From Streptosporangium nondiastaticum (GTDB taxonomy: Bacteria > Actinomycetota > Actinomycetes > Streptomycetales > Streptomycetaceae): a stretch of 42,623 nucleotides of DNA. A program made the position numbers and the translations under genes. The stretch lies in contig NZ_PXWG01000049.1 of NCBI RefSeq assembly GCF_003011965.1, forward strand, positions 1 through 42,623, given 5' to 3'. The notes under the pieces were generated by a model, which saw only the letters and a list, made by a program, of their open reading frames with translations, searched no databases and was not told the origin of the DNA. Below, one piece after another: positions 35,806-42,623 of this stretch (its first letter is position 1; every line of letters starts with the position of its first letter).

Positions 35806-37368
35806 ATGGGGCTGACAGAGCTGGAGCCGCCCGGGGCCGCCGCGCCGGAGGCCGCGGCGCAGCCCCCTCCGGCCCGCGCCCGCACCACGCGCGGCGCCGT
35901 CCTCGCCGTGGCCGTCCCCGCTGCCGTCATGCTCGTCCTCGGGCTGTGGGGGCTGGACCGGGGGACGATGTGGCGGGACGAGAGCGCCACGTTCCAGGTG
36001 GCGCGCCGCTCCTTGCCGGAGATGTGGCACGTGCTGGGCACGATCGACGCCGTCCACGGCCTCTACTACCTGCTGATGCACGCGGTCCTCGCCGTGCGCC
36101 CCGACGAGACAGCGCTGCGGCTGCCGTCCGTCGCCGCGTCCGCCGCCACCGCCGCGCTCGTCGGCGCCCTCGGCTGCCGGCTCGCCCGGCCGCGCGTCGG
36201 CCTCTGGGCCGGGCTCCTCTACGCCGCCACCCCCTTCGTCAGCCACTACGCGCAGGAGGGCCGCTCGTACGCCCTCGTCGCGGCGGGCGCCGCGCTCGGC
36301 ACCTGGCTGCTGGTCCGCGCGGTCGAGCACGGCTCGTACGGGCGGTGGGCCGGCTACGGCGCGGTGGTGGCCGGCACGGCGCTCCTGCACGAGTTCGCGG
36401 TCCTGCTCCTCGCGGCGCACGCCGTGACCTTGCTGCTCTCCCGGGCGCCGTGGCGTACCTGGCGGCGCTGGGGGTGCGCCGCGGCGGCCGCCTGCCTGCT
36501 GCTGATACCGCTCGTGGTCGTCTCTCGGGGGCAGAGCGCGCAGGTCTCCTGGATCCGCACCCCGGGGGTCCCCGAGGCGGAGGCGCTGGTGAAGGCGTTC
36601 GCCGGTCCGCAGCAGCCCGTCCTGGGCGCGGTGCTCGTCCTGGCCGCGGTGGCTGTCCTCGTCCCCGCGCGCGGGGGGCGGGCGCCGCGCCGCGGCGGGT
36701 CCCTCGGCCTCGCCGCGGTCGCCCTGCCGTGGGCGCTCGTCCCGCCCGTGCTGCTCTACGCCGCCGCCCAGTACCAGCCGCTCTTCCTCGACCGCTATCT
36801 GCTGTTCTGCCTGCCCGGCGTGCCCCTGCTCGCCGCGGCCGGCGCGGACCGGATCCTGGGCCTCGTGCCGTGGCGGCGCACGGTGACGGCGCTCGGCGCC
36901 GCGGTCGTGCTGGCCGCCTTCGCCGTGCAGCTGCCGCTGCACGAGCGCGAGCGCCTGCCCACCAGCCGCGGCGACGAGCTGGCCCCGGTCGCCGCGGCGG
37001 CCGGCCGGTCGGCGAGGCCGGGGGACGCGGTGCTGTTCCTGCCGCAGTACGAGCGGCGCGTGGCCCTCGCCTACCCCCGCGGCTTCACCGGCCTGCACGA
37101 CCTCACCCTCAAGCGGTCACCGGCCGCGTCCGGCACGCTCTTCGGCGAGGAGGTCACCACCGCCGTGCTGCGTGACCGGCTGGCCCGGCTGCCGTCCGGG
37201 AGCCGGGTGTGGGTCGTGGGGGACACCCACAACGTCGGCACGCGGTGGTTCCGGGCCCAGCGGGCCGAGTCCGCGAAGGTGACCGCCCTGGAGGAGTTCT
37301 GCCGGGAGGAGAGGCAGGCGGCGGTGTTCGTCCGCGGGGGGTCGGTGTCCCTGTACGTACGGCGCTAG
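35806..37368 (+). CDS. GT39/ArnT-like membrane glycosyltransferase
   Basis: A 520-residue multi-pass enzyme of the protein/lipid mannosyltransferase-ArnT type, which uses a polyprenyl-phosphate sugar on the outer face. After ~28 disordered residues, TM1 leads to GTMWRDESATFQVARRS with the acidic pair D58-E59 in the position of the catalytic Asp-Glu of GT39/GT83 enzymes. YAQEGRSYALVAAGAALGTW and QPLFLDRYLLFCLPGVPLL also fit. The soluble C-terminal part (about 400-520) is extracytoplasmic. ATG 35806 has GGAGGGGACGGAG upstream; an in-frame ATG at 35722 is less likely. The acceptor is unknown. Confidence 0.87.
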   Translation: MGLTELEPPGAAAPEAAAQPPPARARTTRGAVLAVAVPAAVMLVLGLWGLDRGTMWRDESATFQVARRSLPEMWHVLGTIDAVHGLYYLLMHAVLAVRPDETALRLPSVAASAATAALVGALGCRLARPRVGLWAGLLYAATPFVSHYAQEGRSYALVAAGAALGTWLLVRAVEHGSYGRWAGYGAVVAGTALLHEFAVLLLAAHAVTLLLSRAPWRTWRRWGCAAAAACLLLIPLVVVSRGQSAQVSWIRTPGVPEAEALVKAFAGPQQPVLGAVLVLAAVAVLVPARGGRAPRRGGSLGLAAVALPWALVPPVLLYAAAQYQPLFLDRYLLFCLPGVPLLAAAGADRILGLVPWRRTVTALGAAVVLAAFAVQLPLHERERLPTSRGDELAPVAAAAGRSARPGDAVLFLPQYERRVALAYPRGFTGLHDLTLKRSPAASGTLFGEEVTTAVLRDRLARLPSGSRVWVVGDTHNVGTRWFRAQRAESAKVTALEEFCREERQAAVFVRGGSVSLYVRR

Positions 37369-37465
37369 AGGGCGGAAGGGACGTGGTGGTGCCGGTGTGC
37401 GCGCATTCCGCCGGACCCTCGCCGCGGGGGTTGCGCGCCGCGGCGGCGGCAGGGTTTCACGGGCT

Positions 37466-37513
37466 GCCCTGCCGTGTCCACGCCGTGCCGTCTCCACGCC
37501 GTGCCGTCTCCGC
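37466..37513. repeat. Three 16-nt tandem repeats
   Basis: GCCCTGCCGTGTCCAC, GCCGTGCCGTCTCCAC and GCCGTGCCGTCTCCGC follow one another with no gap between two convergent genes. Units 2 and 3 differ at one base. The period equals that of the repeat at 26138-26233, but the sequences are only weakly alike. Confidence 0.85.
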
Positions 37514-37573
37514 GCCGGGGCGCGCCCGCCGCCCGGCGGGCGCCCGTAGGCCCGGACAGGCTGCCCGCCCGGC

Positions 37574-37594
37574 AGGGCCCCCGCAGCGGGCCCT
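37574..37594. terminator. Terminator at the end of the ABC importer operon
   Basis: AGGGCCC (37574-37580) and GGGCCCT (37588-37594) form a 7-bp stem with a 7-nt loop. The stem reaches into the stop codon of the minus-strand permease gene. Confidence 0.65.
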
Positions 37595-38475
37595 CATTTC
37601 ACCGCCCCCGCCATCACCCCGCTCACGAACTGCCGCTGGAAGGCGAAGAACACCGCGAGCGGCACGGCCATCGACAGGAACGCGCCCGAGGCGAGGATGT
37701 CGATGTTGTCGCCGAACTGCCGCACCTGCTGCTGCAGGGCGACCGTGACCGGCGGGTGCCCGCTGTCCGCGAAGATCAGCGCGATCAGCATGTCGTTCCA
37801 CACCCACAGGAACTGGAAGATCCCCAGCGAGGCGATGGCCGGCCCGCCCAGCGGCAGCACCACCCGCAGGAACAGCCGCAGTTCGCCCGCGCCGTCCAGC
37901 CGGGCGGCCTCCAGCAGCTCGCGGGGGATCTCCGCGAAGAAGTTCCGCAGCAGGAAGACCGCGAAGGGCAGGCCGAAGGCCGTGTGGAAGAGCACCACGC
38001 CGGGCGTGCTCTCGAAGATCCCGAGGGTGTTGAAGAGCTTCGCCACCGGGATCAGCGCCACCTGCACCGGCACCACCAGCAGTCCCACCACGGCCATGAA
38101 CCACCAGTCGCGGCCCGGGAAGTCGAGCCAGGCGAAGGCGTAGCCGGCGAGGGCGCCGACGAGGATCACCAGCACCGTCGCCGGCACGGTGATGAGGGCC
38201 GTGGTGCCGAGGGACTCCATCACCGTGTCGTTGTGGAAGAGCTTGCTGTAGCTGTCGGTGGTCAGCTGCGCCGGGTGGGCGAAGACCTGCCACCAGCCCG
38301 AGGCCGCGATGTCCCGCTTGTCCCGCAGCGAGGACAGGAGCAGTCCCACCGTCGGCGTCAGCCAGAACAGCCCGACGGCGACGAGGAAGAGCCGCACCGC
38401 CCCGCCGCCCAGCCGCGCGGCGATCCGCGCGGGAAGCGACTGCTCGGCCCGTACGGCCGTGTCCAGCGTGGTCAT
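37594..38475 (-). CDS. Sugar ABC importer permease, MalG-like
   Basis: A 293-residue inner-membrane permease with six helices. The cytoplasmic EAA motif, which contacts the ATPase, reads ELLEAARLDGAGELRLFLRVVLP. The C-terminus (FFAFQRQFVSGVMAGAVK) matches the MalG branch of carbohydrate uptake permeases. It is the last gene of a three-gene operon. An 85-nt gap with a 12-nt tandem repeat separates it from the partner permease. The ribosome-binding site before ATG 38475 is weak. No ATPase gene follows; in Streptomyces such importers commonly share the MsiK ATPase. Confidence 0.94.
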   Translation of the reverse strand: MTTLDTAVRAEQSLPARIAARLGGGAVRLFLVAVGLFWLTPTVGLLLSSLRDKRDIAASGWWQVFAHPAQLTTDSYSKLFHNDTVMESLGTTALITVPATVLVILVGALAGYAFAWLDFPGRDWWFMAVVGLLVVPVQVALIPVAKLFNTLGIFESTPGVVLFHTAFGLPFAVFLLRNFFAEIPRELLEAARLDGAGELRLFLRVVLPLGGPAIASLGIFQFLWVWNDMLIALIFADSGHPPVTVALQQQVRQFGDNIDILASGAFLSMAVPLAVFFAFQRQFVSGVMAGAVK

Positions 38476-38510
38476 CCCTGCCGCCCCCTCGTGGTCATCG
38501 GCGTCGCCCC

Positions 38511-38558
38511 CGTAAGCACTCTCGTAAGCGCTCCCGTAAGCGCTCCCGCAGGCGCCCC
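38511..38558. repeat. Four 12-nt tandem repeats between permease genes
   Basis: CGTAAGCACTCT, CGTAAGCGCTCC, CGTAAGCGCTCC and CGCAGGCGCCCC run without gaps in the spacer just downstream of the upstream permease's stop. On the transcribed strand each middle unit junction contains GGGAGCGCT, nine consecutive bases of the 14-bp CebR-type operator TGGGAGCGCTCCCA. Confidence 0.8.
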
Positions 38559-38560
38559 CC

Positions 38561-39913
38561 TCATCGCCGCCGCTCCCTTCGGATCCGCCGGAGGTTGACG
38601 TACATCACCGGCAGCACGAGCACCAGCAGGAAGACCGCGATGGCGCTGCCCACGCCCTGATTGACGTCCGTGCCGAACGACGACTGGTACAGCTGCAGGG
38701 CCAGCACGTTCGCCTTGTCCAGGCTCGCCCCCGGCGCGATGATGTAGACGAGGTCGAAGATCTTCAGCACGTTGATCATCAGCGTGATCAGCACGACGGC
38801 GAGCACGGGCGCCAGCAGCGGCACCGTCACCCTGCGGAAGACCTGCCACTCGTTCGCGCCGTCGACCCGCGCCGCCTCCAGCAGCTCCCGCGGCACGCTC
38901 GCGAGCCCCGCCGCGATCAGCACCATCGCGAAGCCCGCCCACATCCAGATGTACGCGGCGATGATGGCCGGGGTGACGAGCGAGGGGCCCAGCCAGTCGA
39001 CGCCGTTGTAGGGCGCGGCGAAGTTCGAGGCGGGCAGCCGCAGCTGGGCGCCGTCCGCCGCGGCGGGCAGGGTGAAGGTGCCGTCGGCGTCCGAGGTGGC
39101 CGAGGCGACGGTCCGGCCGTCCTTGACCGCCTCCACCGTCACGCCCTCCAGGGCCTTCTCGCCCTGGTCGATCTTCCCGGGCGTGCCGGTGCCGCCGCGC
39201 GTGAAGTCCCGCCACACCGTGCCGGTGACCTTCCCGGCGACGTCCCGCGCGGGGATGGCGTCCTTGGCGCCCTTCATGTCCGCGGGCTTCGCGCCCACCA
39301 GCGGCAGTGCGGTCGCGCTGCCGGCCCTCACCACGGCCCGGGTCGTGAACGCGCCGTGGCTCTCCGTCAGGAGCTCGTCGCCCCTGGGGTGCGCGCCGGG
39401 GAACGGCGCGGGCGGCGAGAACGTGTCGTGGACGCCCACCCACACCGCGTTCGCCACGCCGCGGTCGGGGTTCTGCTCGTACACGAGCCGGAAGATGATG
39501 CCCGAGGCCAGCATCGAGATCGCCATCGGCATGAAGACGACGAGCTTGAACGCCGTGCCCCAGCGCACCCGTTCGGTGAGCACCGCGAAGACCAGCCCGA
39601 GGGCGGTCGCCACGGACGGCGCCACGACCACCCAGATGACGTTGTTCTTCAGCGCCGTACGGATCCGGTCGTCCGTGAACACCTCGTGGTAGTTGTCCAC
39701 GCCCACGAACCCGTTGCCGCTCGCGTCGAAGAGGCTGCGCCACACGGAGTAGCCGATGGGGTAGACGACGAGCGCGCCGAGCAGCGCCAGCGCGGGCAGC
39801 AGGAAGAGGGCGGCCACCCACAGGCGGGTGCCCCGCATGCTCCTGGGCTTCTTCGCGGTGGGGCGGCGGGGCGGCCCGGAGGCCGCAGCGCCGCCCGCGG
39901 TCGCGGTCGACAT
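38561..39913 (-). CDS. Sugar ABC importer permease, MalF-like, with extracytoplasmic insert
   Basis: A 450-residue permease; the family is usually near 300. TM1 is at about 31-52, and TM2-TM3 at about 92-145. The EAA motif at 346-369 (EAARVDGANEWQVFRRVTVP) and the C-terminal helices are normal. Between VYEQNPDRGVANAVW (about 145-158) and WLGPSLVTPAIIAAYIWMW (307-325), where only a short loop is expected, lies an extra block of about 135 residues (about 165-300). Its end (229-290: GTVWRDF, GEKALEGVTVEAVKDG, TSDADGTFTLP) resembles an SdrD_B/Cna-B beta-sandwich. The location equals the P2 loop of E. coli MalF, which contacts the binding protein. GGGAGG precedes ATG 39913. Confidence 0.92.
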   Translation of the reverse strand: MSTATAGGAAASGPPRRPTAKKPRSMRGTRLWVAALFLLPALALLGALVVYPIGYSVWRSLFDASGNGFVGVDNYHEVFTDDRIRTALKNNVIWVVVAPSVATALGLVFAVLTERVRWGTAFKLVVFMPMAISMLASGIIFRLVYEQNPDRGVANAVWVGVHDTFSPPAPFPGAHPRGDELLTESHGAFTTRAVVRAGSATALPLVGAKPADMKGAKDAIPARDVAGKVTGTVWRDFTRGGTGTPGKIDQGEKALEGVTVEAVKDGRTVASATSDADGTFTLPAAADGAQLRLPASNFAAPYNGVDWLGPSLVTPAIIAAYIWMWAGFAMVLIAAGLASVPRELLEAARVDGANEWQVFRRVTVPLLAPVLAVVLITLMINVLKIFDLVYIIAPGASLDKANVLALQLYQSSFGTDVNQGVGSAIAVFLLVLVLPVMYVNLRRIRRERRR

Positions 39914-39928
39914 CGTGCGGGCCTCCCG

Positions 39929-41305
39929 TCAGCTCTTGAACGCCTTGGCCGCGTCGGACTCCAGCTTCTGCTGGGTGCCCGCCACGTCACCGGGGTCCTT
40001 CAGGAAATCCTGGAGGTGCTTCCACTCGCCCTGGCCCGGCTTGCCGCCGAAGGAGGCGGGCGCCAGGTCCGACATGTCGAAGCGGAAGCCGTCGCCGGCC
40101 GCCACCACGGCCCCGGCGATGGACCGCAGCGTGTCGTCGGGGTAGGCGGCGAGGTCCAGGTTCTTGTTGGCGGACAGGAAGCCGCCCTGCCCGGCCCACA
40201 CCCGCGCCGCGTCGGGCGAGGCGAGGAAGGTCAGCAGGGCCTGCGCCGCCGGGCCGTCCTTCAGCGCCACGCCCACGTCGCCGCCGGTCACCACCGGCGC
40301 CTTCGCCCCCACCGCGGGGAACGGGAAGACCCTGGCCTCCTTGCCGATCCGCGCGCCCGCCCCGATGACGTTGGCCGCCGCGAAGTCACCCTCGAAGACC
40401 ATCGCGGCCTTCGGTTCCTCGCCCCCGGTGAACGTCTGCGTGACGGAGGTGGGGAACTGCGTCTGCAGCGCGCCCTGGTTGCCGTCCGCCAGCAGGCCCT
40501 TGCCGCCGAAGAGCCGCCCGAGCGCCGTCAGGGCGTCCTTCACGGACGGGTCCGTCCACGGGATCCGGTGCTGCGCCAGCTGGTCGTACTTCTCGGGGCC
40601 CGCCTGGGAGAGGTAGACGTTCTCGAACCAGTCGGTGAGCGTCCAGCCGTCCGCCCCGCCCACCGAGACCGCCGGGATGCCGTAGTCGGCGATCAGCTGC
40701 GCGGTGCTCAGGAACTCCGGCCAGGTCTTCGGCTCCTTCGCCCCGGCCCCCTCGAAGACCCCGGTGTTGTACCAGACCAGGGACTTGTTGCTGACCTTGA
40801 AGTAGACGCCGTAGCGCTTGCCCTCGTACGAGCCGAGCTCCTGCCACCCCCGGGTGAAGTTCTTGCCCAGCTCCGCCGCCGCCTCGCTGCCCAGCGGCTT
40901 GAGCCAGCCCTTCCGCGCGAACTCCCGTAACGCTCCGGGCTGCTGCAGCATCGCCACGTCCGGAGGGTCGCCGCCCGCGATCTTCGAGCCGACGAACGCG
41001 GACATGTCGTCCCCGCTGGGCACGTAGGCCACTTCCGCGCCCGTCCGCCGCGAGAACTCGTCCAGGACCTTCGTGAAGCCCTTCTGCTCGGCGCCCGTCC
41101 AGACCGCCGTCACCTTCAGCTTCTGCCCGTCGAGCTTCGGGAGCCGCACCGTCTGCCGGACCGTGTCCGACGCGCCCTTGCCGCCCGGCGGGCCGCCGCC
41201 GTCCCCGTCGTCACCGCACCCCGCGGCCGACAGGGCCAGGGCCCCGGCCGCGAGGAGCGCCAGGGCGCTGCGCGCCCCGCGCACCGAACGAAGCGAAGTC
41301 CGCAT
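39929..41305 (-). CDS. Sugar-binding lipoprotein of ABC importer
   Basis: A 458-residue family-1 solute-binding lipoprotein. The signal peptide ends in lipobox LSAAGC (C30) and is followed by a Gly/Asp-rich linker. The mature part has typical features: TAVWTGAEQKGFTKVLDEFSRRTG, DVAMLQQPGALREFA, GVYFKVSNKSLVWYNTGVF and MVFEGDFAAANV. The sugar cannot be deduced. ATG 41305 has GGAGGGG 6 nt upstream. Leu126 is encoded by TTA (40928-40930), the only in-frame TTA I found in the window; TTA needs the bldA tRNA in Streptomyces. The stop lies 15 nt before the permease start. Confidence 0.94.
   Translation of the reverse strand: MRTSLRSVRGARSALALLAAGALALSAAGCGDDGDGGGPPGGKGASDTVRQTVRLPKLDGQKLKVTAVWTGAEQKGFTKVLDEFSRRTGAEVAYVPSGDDMSAFVGSKIAGGDPPDVAMLQQPGALREFARKGWLKPLGSEAAAELGKNFTRGWQELGSYEGKRYGVYFKVSNKSLVWYNTGVFEGAGAKEPKTWPEFLSTAQLIADYGIPAVSVGGADGWTLTDWFENVYLSQAGPEKYDQLAQHRIPWTDPSVKDALTALGRLFGGKGLLADGNQGALQTQFPTSVTQTFTGGEEPKAAMVFEGDFAAANVIGAGARIGKEARVFPFPAVGAKAPVVTGGDVGVALKDGPAAQALLTFLASPDAARVWAGQGGFLSANKNLDLAAYPDDTLRSIAGAVVAAGDGFRFDMSDLAPASFGGKPGQGEWKHLQDFLKDPGDVAGTQQKLESDAAKAFKS
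40928..40930 (-). promoter_or_regulatory. In-frame TTA (bldA) codon
   Basis: The complement of TAA at this position is a TTA leucine codon in frame with the lipoprotein gene (999 nt from the first base of its stop triplet). TTA is very rare in Streptomyces, and its decoding depends on the developmentally controlled tRNA bldA. Confidence 0.9.
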
Positions 41306-41427
41306 AGCCGCCCCTCCCGTACGAGCTCCCCGCCGGCGGCCGCCGCACGTCGGCCCCCGCATCCGCGCCCGCCTCCCGTGCGACAGTCCTACGCCCGCCC
41401 GGGAGCCGCCGCAATACCACCATCGGG

Positions 41428-41445
41428 CACGATTCACCGATCGTG
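41428..41445. promoter_or_regulatory. Inverted repeat upstream of the ABC importer operon
   Basis: CACGAT-TCACCG-ATCGTG is a perfect 6-6-6 inverted repeat, 123 nt upstream of the lipoprotein start, in the 201-nt region that must hold the operon promoter. It is a candidate operator for a sugar-responsive repressor; no regulator gene is adjacent in the window. Confidence 0.5.
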
Positions 41446-41490
41446 ACCGGGATGTGATGCGCCGTCACCTGTGCGGGGACGTACGGTTTC

Positions 41491-41504
41491 CGGGCCGCGG
41501 CCCG
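41491..41504. terminator. Palindrome after the FtsK-type gene
   Basis: CGGGCC-GC-GGCCCG lies 2 nt beyond the stop codon on the minus strand. It is a short, very GC-rich probable terminator separating this gene from the importer promoter. Confidence 0.5.
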
Positions 41505-41506
41505 CG

Positions 41507-42623
41507 TCAGAGCAGCGGTGGCGCCGCCTCCGCCCCCGCCGACTGCGCGGCGCGCTGCAGGGCGCTCGCGAGCAGCGCCAGGTCCGTCGGACCGTTGCCC
41601 AGCTCGCGCACCTGGCGCCGGGCCGGCGGATCGCCCATGCGCTGCCAGTCGATGGCCACGACCGTCGGGCGCAGCGTCGCCGTCCGCGGGATGCGGCCCG
41701 TCACCCGGCCCGCCTGGAACGGAGTCGTCGCGTCGTCGTCCGGCCGCATCAGCCGGCCGCGGCCCGGAGCCGGCTCGCCCGCGCCGCTCCCGTCGCCCGG
41801 CGTGCCGTCCGCCGACGGCGGGGCGATCTCCAGCGTCGCGCGCAGCCCGGCCCGCTCGACCGCCGCCGTGTCGGCCGTACGGTCCGGCCGGCCCGACGCC
41901 GCCACCAGGTGCACGCCGAGCCGCTCGCCGTCCCGGGCCACGGCCTCCAGCGCCCGGACCACCGAACCCGCCGACGGGCGCCCCGTACTGCCCAGCGCCG
42001 GGGCCACCAGCGCGTCGAAGTCATCCACCAGGACCACCAGGCGCGGCAGCGCCGTCCGGGACGTGAGCGACGGACCGTCCTTCTGCGTCCGCAGCTTGAG
42101 CGTCCCCGTCGGTACGGACTCCAGGTCGCCCGAGCCGTCCGCCGTCCGCCGCGGCGCGACCATCTGCGCGGCCGACGCGGCCGCCTGCTGCGTGTGCCAC
42201 GCCGTGAAGTCCAGCCGGCCCAGCAGCTCCGCGCGCCGCTTCAGCTCCGACGTGAGCGCCTGGGCGAACTCCCGCATCCGCACCGGATCCGCGGCCGCCA
42301 GATACGTCGACACGTGCGGCAGGTCCGTGCACGGCCGCAGCCCCTCGCCGCGCTCCGCGCCCGCCCCGTCCACCAGCACCAGCGAGAGCCGGTCGGGCCG
42401 GTCCGCCGCCGCCAGCGACGCCGCGAGCGAGCGCAGCAGCTCCGTCTTCCCGCTGCCCGCGCAGCCCTCCACCAGCAGGTGCGGGCCGTCCGCCGCCAGG
42501 TCCACGGCCAGCGGCCCGTGCGGGCCCGCGCCCAGCACCGCCACCGCCCGGCCCCCGGGGCGCGAACCCCGGTCCGTGGCCGCCGCCCAGCGGGCCGTCA
42601 GCGACGCCGGAGTCGCCCGGGCC
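41507..42623 (-). CDS. FtsK/SpoIIIE-type ATPase, 3' part only
   Basis: The frame is open to the window edge, so the 5' end is missing; about 372 codons are present. Walker A is GCAGSGKTELLRSLA and Walker B is LPRLVVLVDDFDALV; GVHLVAASGRPDRTADT follows as in FtsK/SpoIIIE/EccC motor domains. This is the last (C-terminal) ATPase module. From Streptomyces genomes I expect a large protein with several FtsK modules, possibly with an FHA domain, but neither can be seen here. A role in DNA translocation or type VII-like secretion is therefore open. The GTG at 42544 should not be taken as the start, because homologous-looking sequence (LTARWAAATDRG) continues upstream. Confidence 0.85.
   Translation of the reverse strand, partial: ARATPASLTARWAAATDRGSRPGGRAVAVLGAGPHGPLAVDLAADGPHLLVEGCAGSGKTELLRSLAASLAAADRPDRLSLVLVDGAGAERGEGLRPCTDLPHVSTYLAAADPVRMREFAQALTSELKRRAELLGRLDFTAWHTQQAAASAAQMVAPRRTADGSGDLESVPTGTLKLRTQKDGPSLTSRTALPRLVVLVDDFDALVAPALGSTGRPSAGSVVRALEAVARDGERLGVHLVAASGRPDRTADTAAVERAGLRATLEIAPPSADGTPGDGSGAGEPAPGRGRLMRPDDDATTPFQAGRVTGRIPRTATLRPTVVAIDWQRMGDPPARRQVRELGNGPTDLALLASALQRAAQSAGAEAAPPLL

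Overview
The window comes from a high-GC actinomycete, almost certainly Streptomyces or a close relative. The evidence is extreme GC bias at third codon positions, frequent GTG starts, a typical streptomycete 5S rRNA, and the core gene order mtnA-mtrAB-lpqB-comF-hpf-response regulator-secA-NAD-glutamate dehydrogenase. That order matches, from memory, the SCO3014-to-SCO2999 region of S. coelicolor. I see no plasmid, phage, IS or CRISPR sequence.

Layout. (1) 1-300: end of an rRNA operon (5S and its terminator). (2) 294-17640: conserved core. This holds a multi-pass membrane protein, methylthioribose-1-phosphate isomerase, the MtrA/MtrB/LpqB signalling operon, a ComF-type phosphoribosyltransferase, long-form hibernation factor HPF and an orphan NarL-type regulator. 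It continues with a YcaQ-type crosslink glycosylase, an acetyltransferase, SecA, an Rv3235-type protein, a DUF6912-like protein and a HAD phosphatase. (3) 17988-22976: a very large NAD-dependent glutamate dehydrogenase. (4) 23107-37368: a glycan-assembly island. A sugar nucleotidyltransferase, a Dpm1-like polyprenyl-phosphate sugar synthase, a GT-C membrane enzyme, a GT87 enzyme, a GT2-TagF fusion and a GT4 enzyme form a tightly coupled run whose last four genes overlap. It is flanked by a PIG-V-like enzyme, a GtrA protein, a second GT2 related to the fusion's N-terminal half, and a GT39-like enzyme. (5) 37594-41305: a sugar ABC importer on the minus strand (binding lipoprotein, two permeases, no ATPase). 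(6) 41507-end: the 3' part of an FtsK/SpoIIIE-type ATPase gene cut by the window edge.

How the parts may work together (inference). The glycan island looks able to make an activated sugar, load it onto polyprenyl phosphate, pass it across the membrane (GtrA) and use it outside through GT-C enzymes. The TagF domain would build a phosphodiester-linked wall polymer of the teichoic-acid type. The ABC importer probably relies on a shared ATPase encoded elsewhere, as MsiK does in Streptomyces.

Most unusual observations: a MalF-type permease with a ~135-residue SdrD_B/Cna-B-like insertion in its extracytoplasmic loop; two unrelated-looking intergenic tandem repeats that share a 16-nt period, plus a 12-nt tandem repeat between the permeases that contains half of a CebR-type operator; a single in-frame TTA (bldA) codon in the sugar-binding lipoprotein gene; and a Gly-X-X tail on GtrA encoded up to and across the 3' end of the convergent gene.
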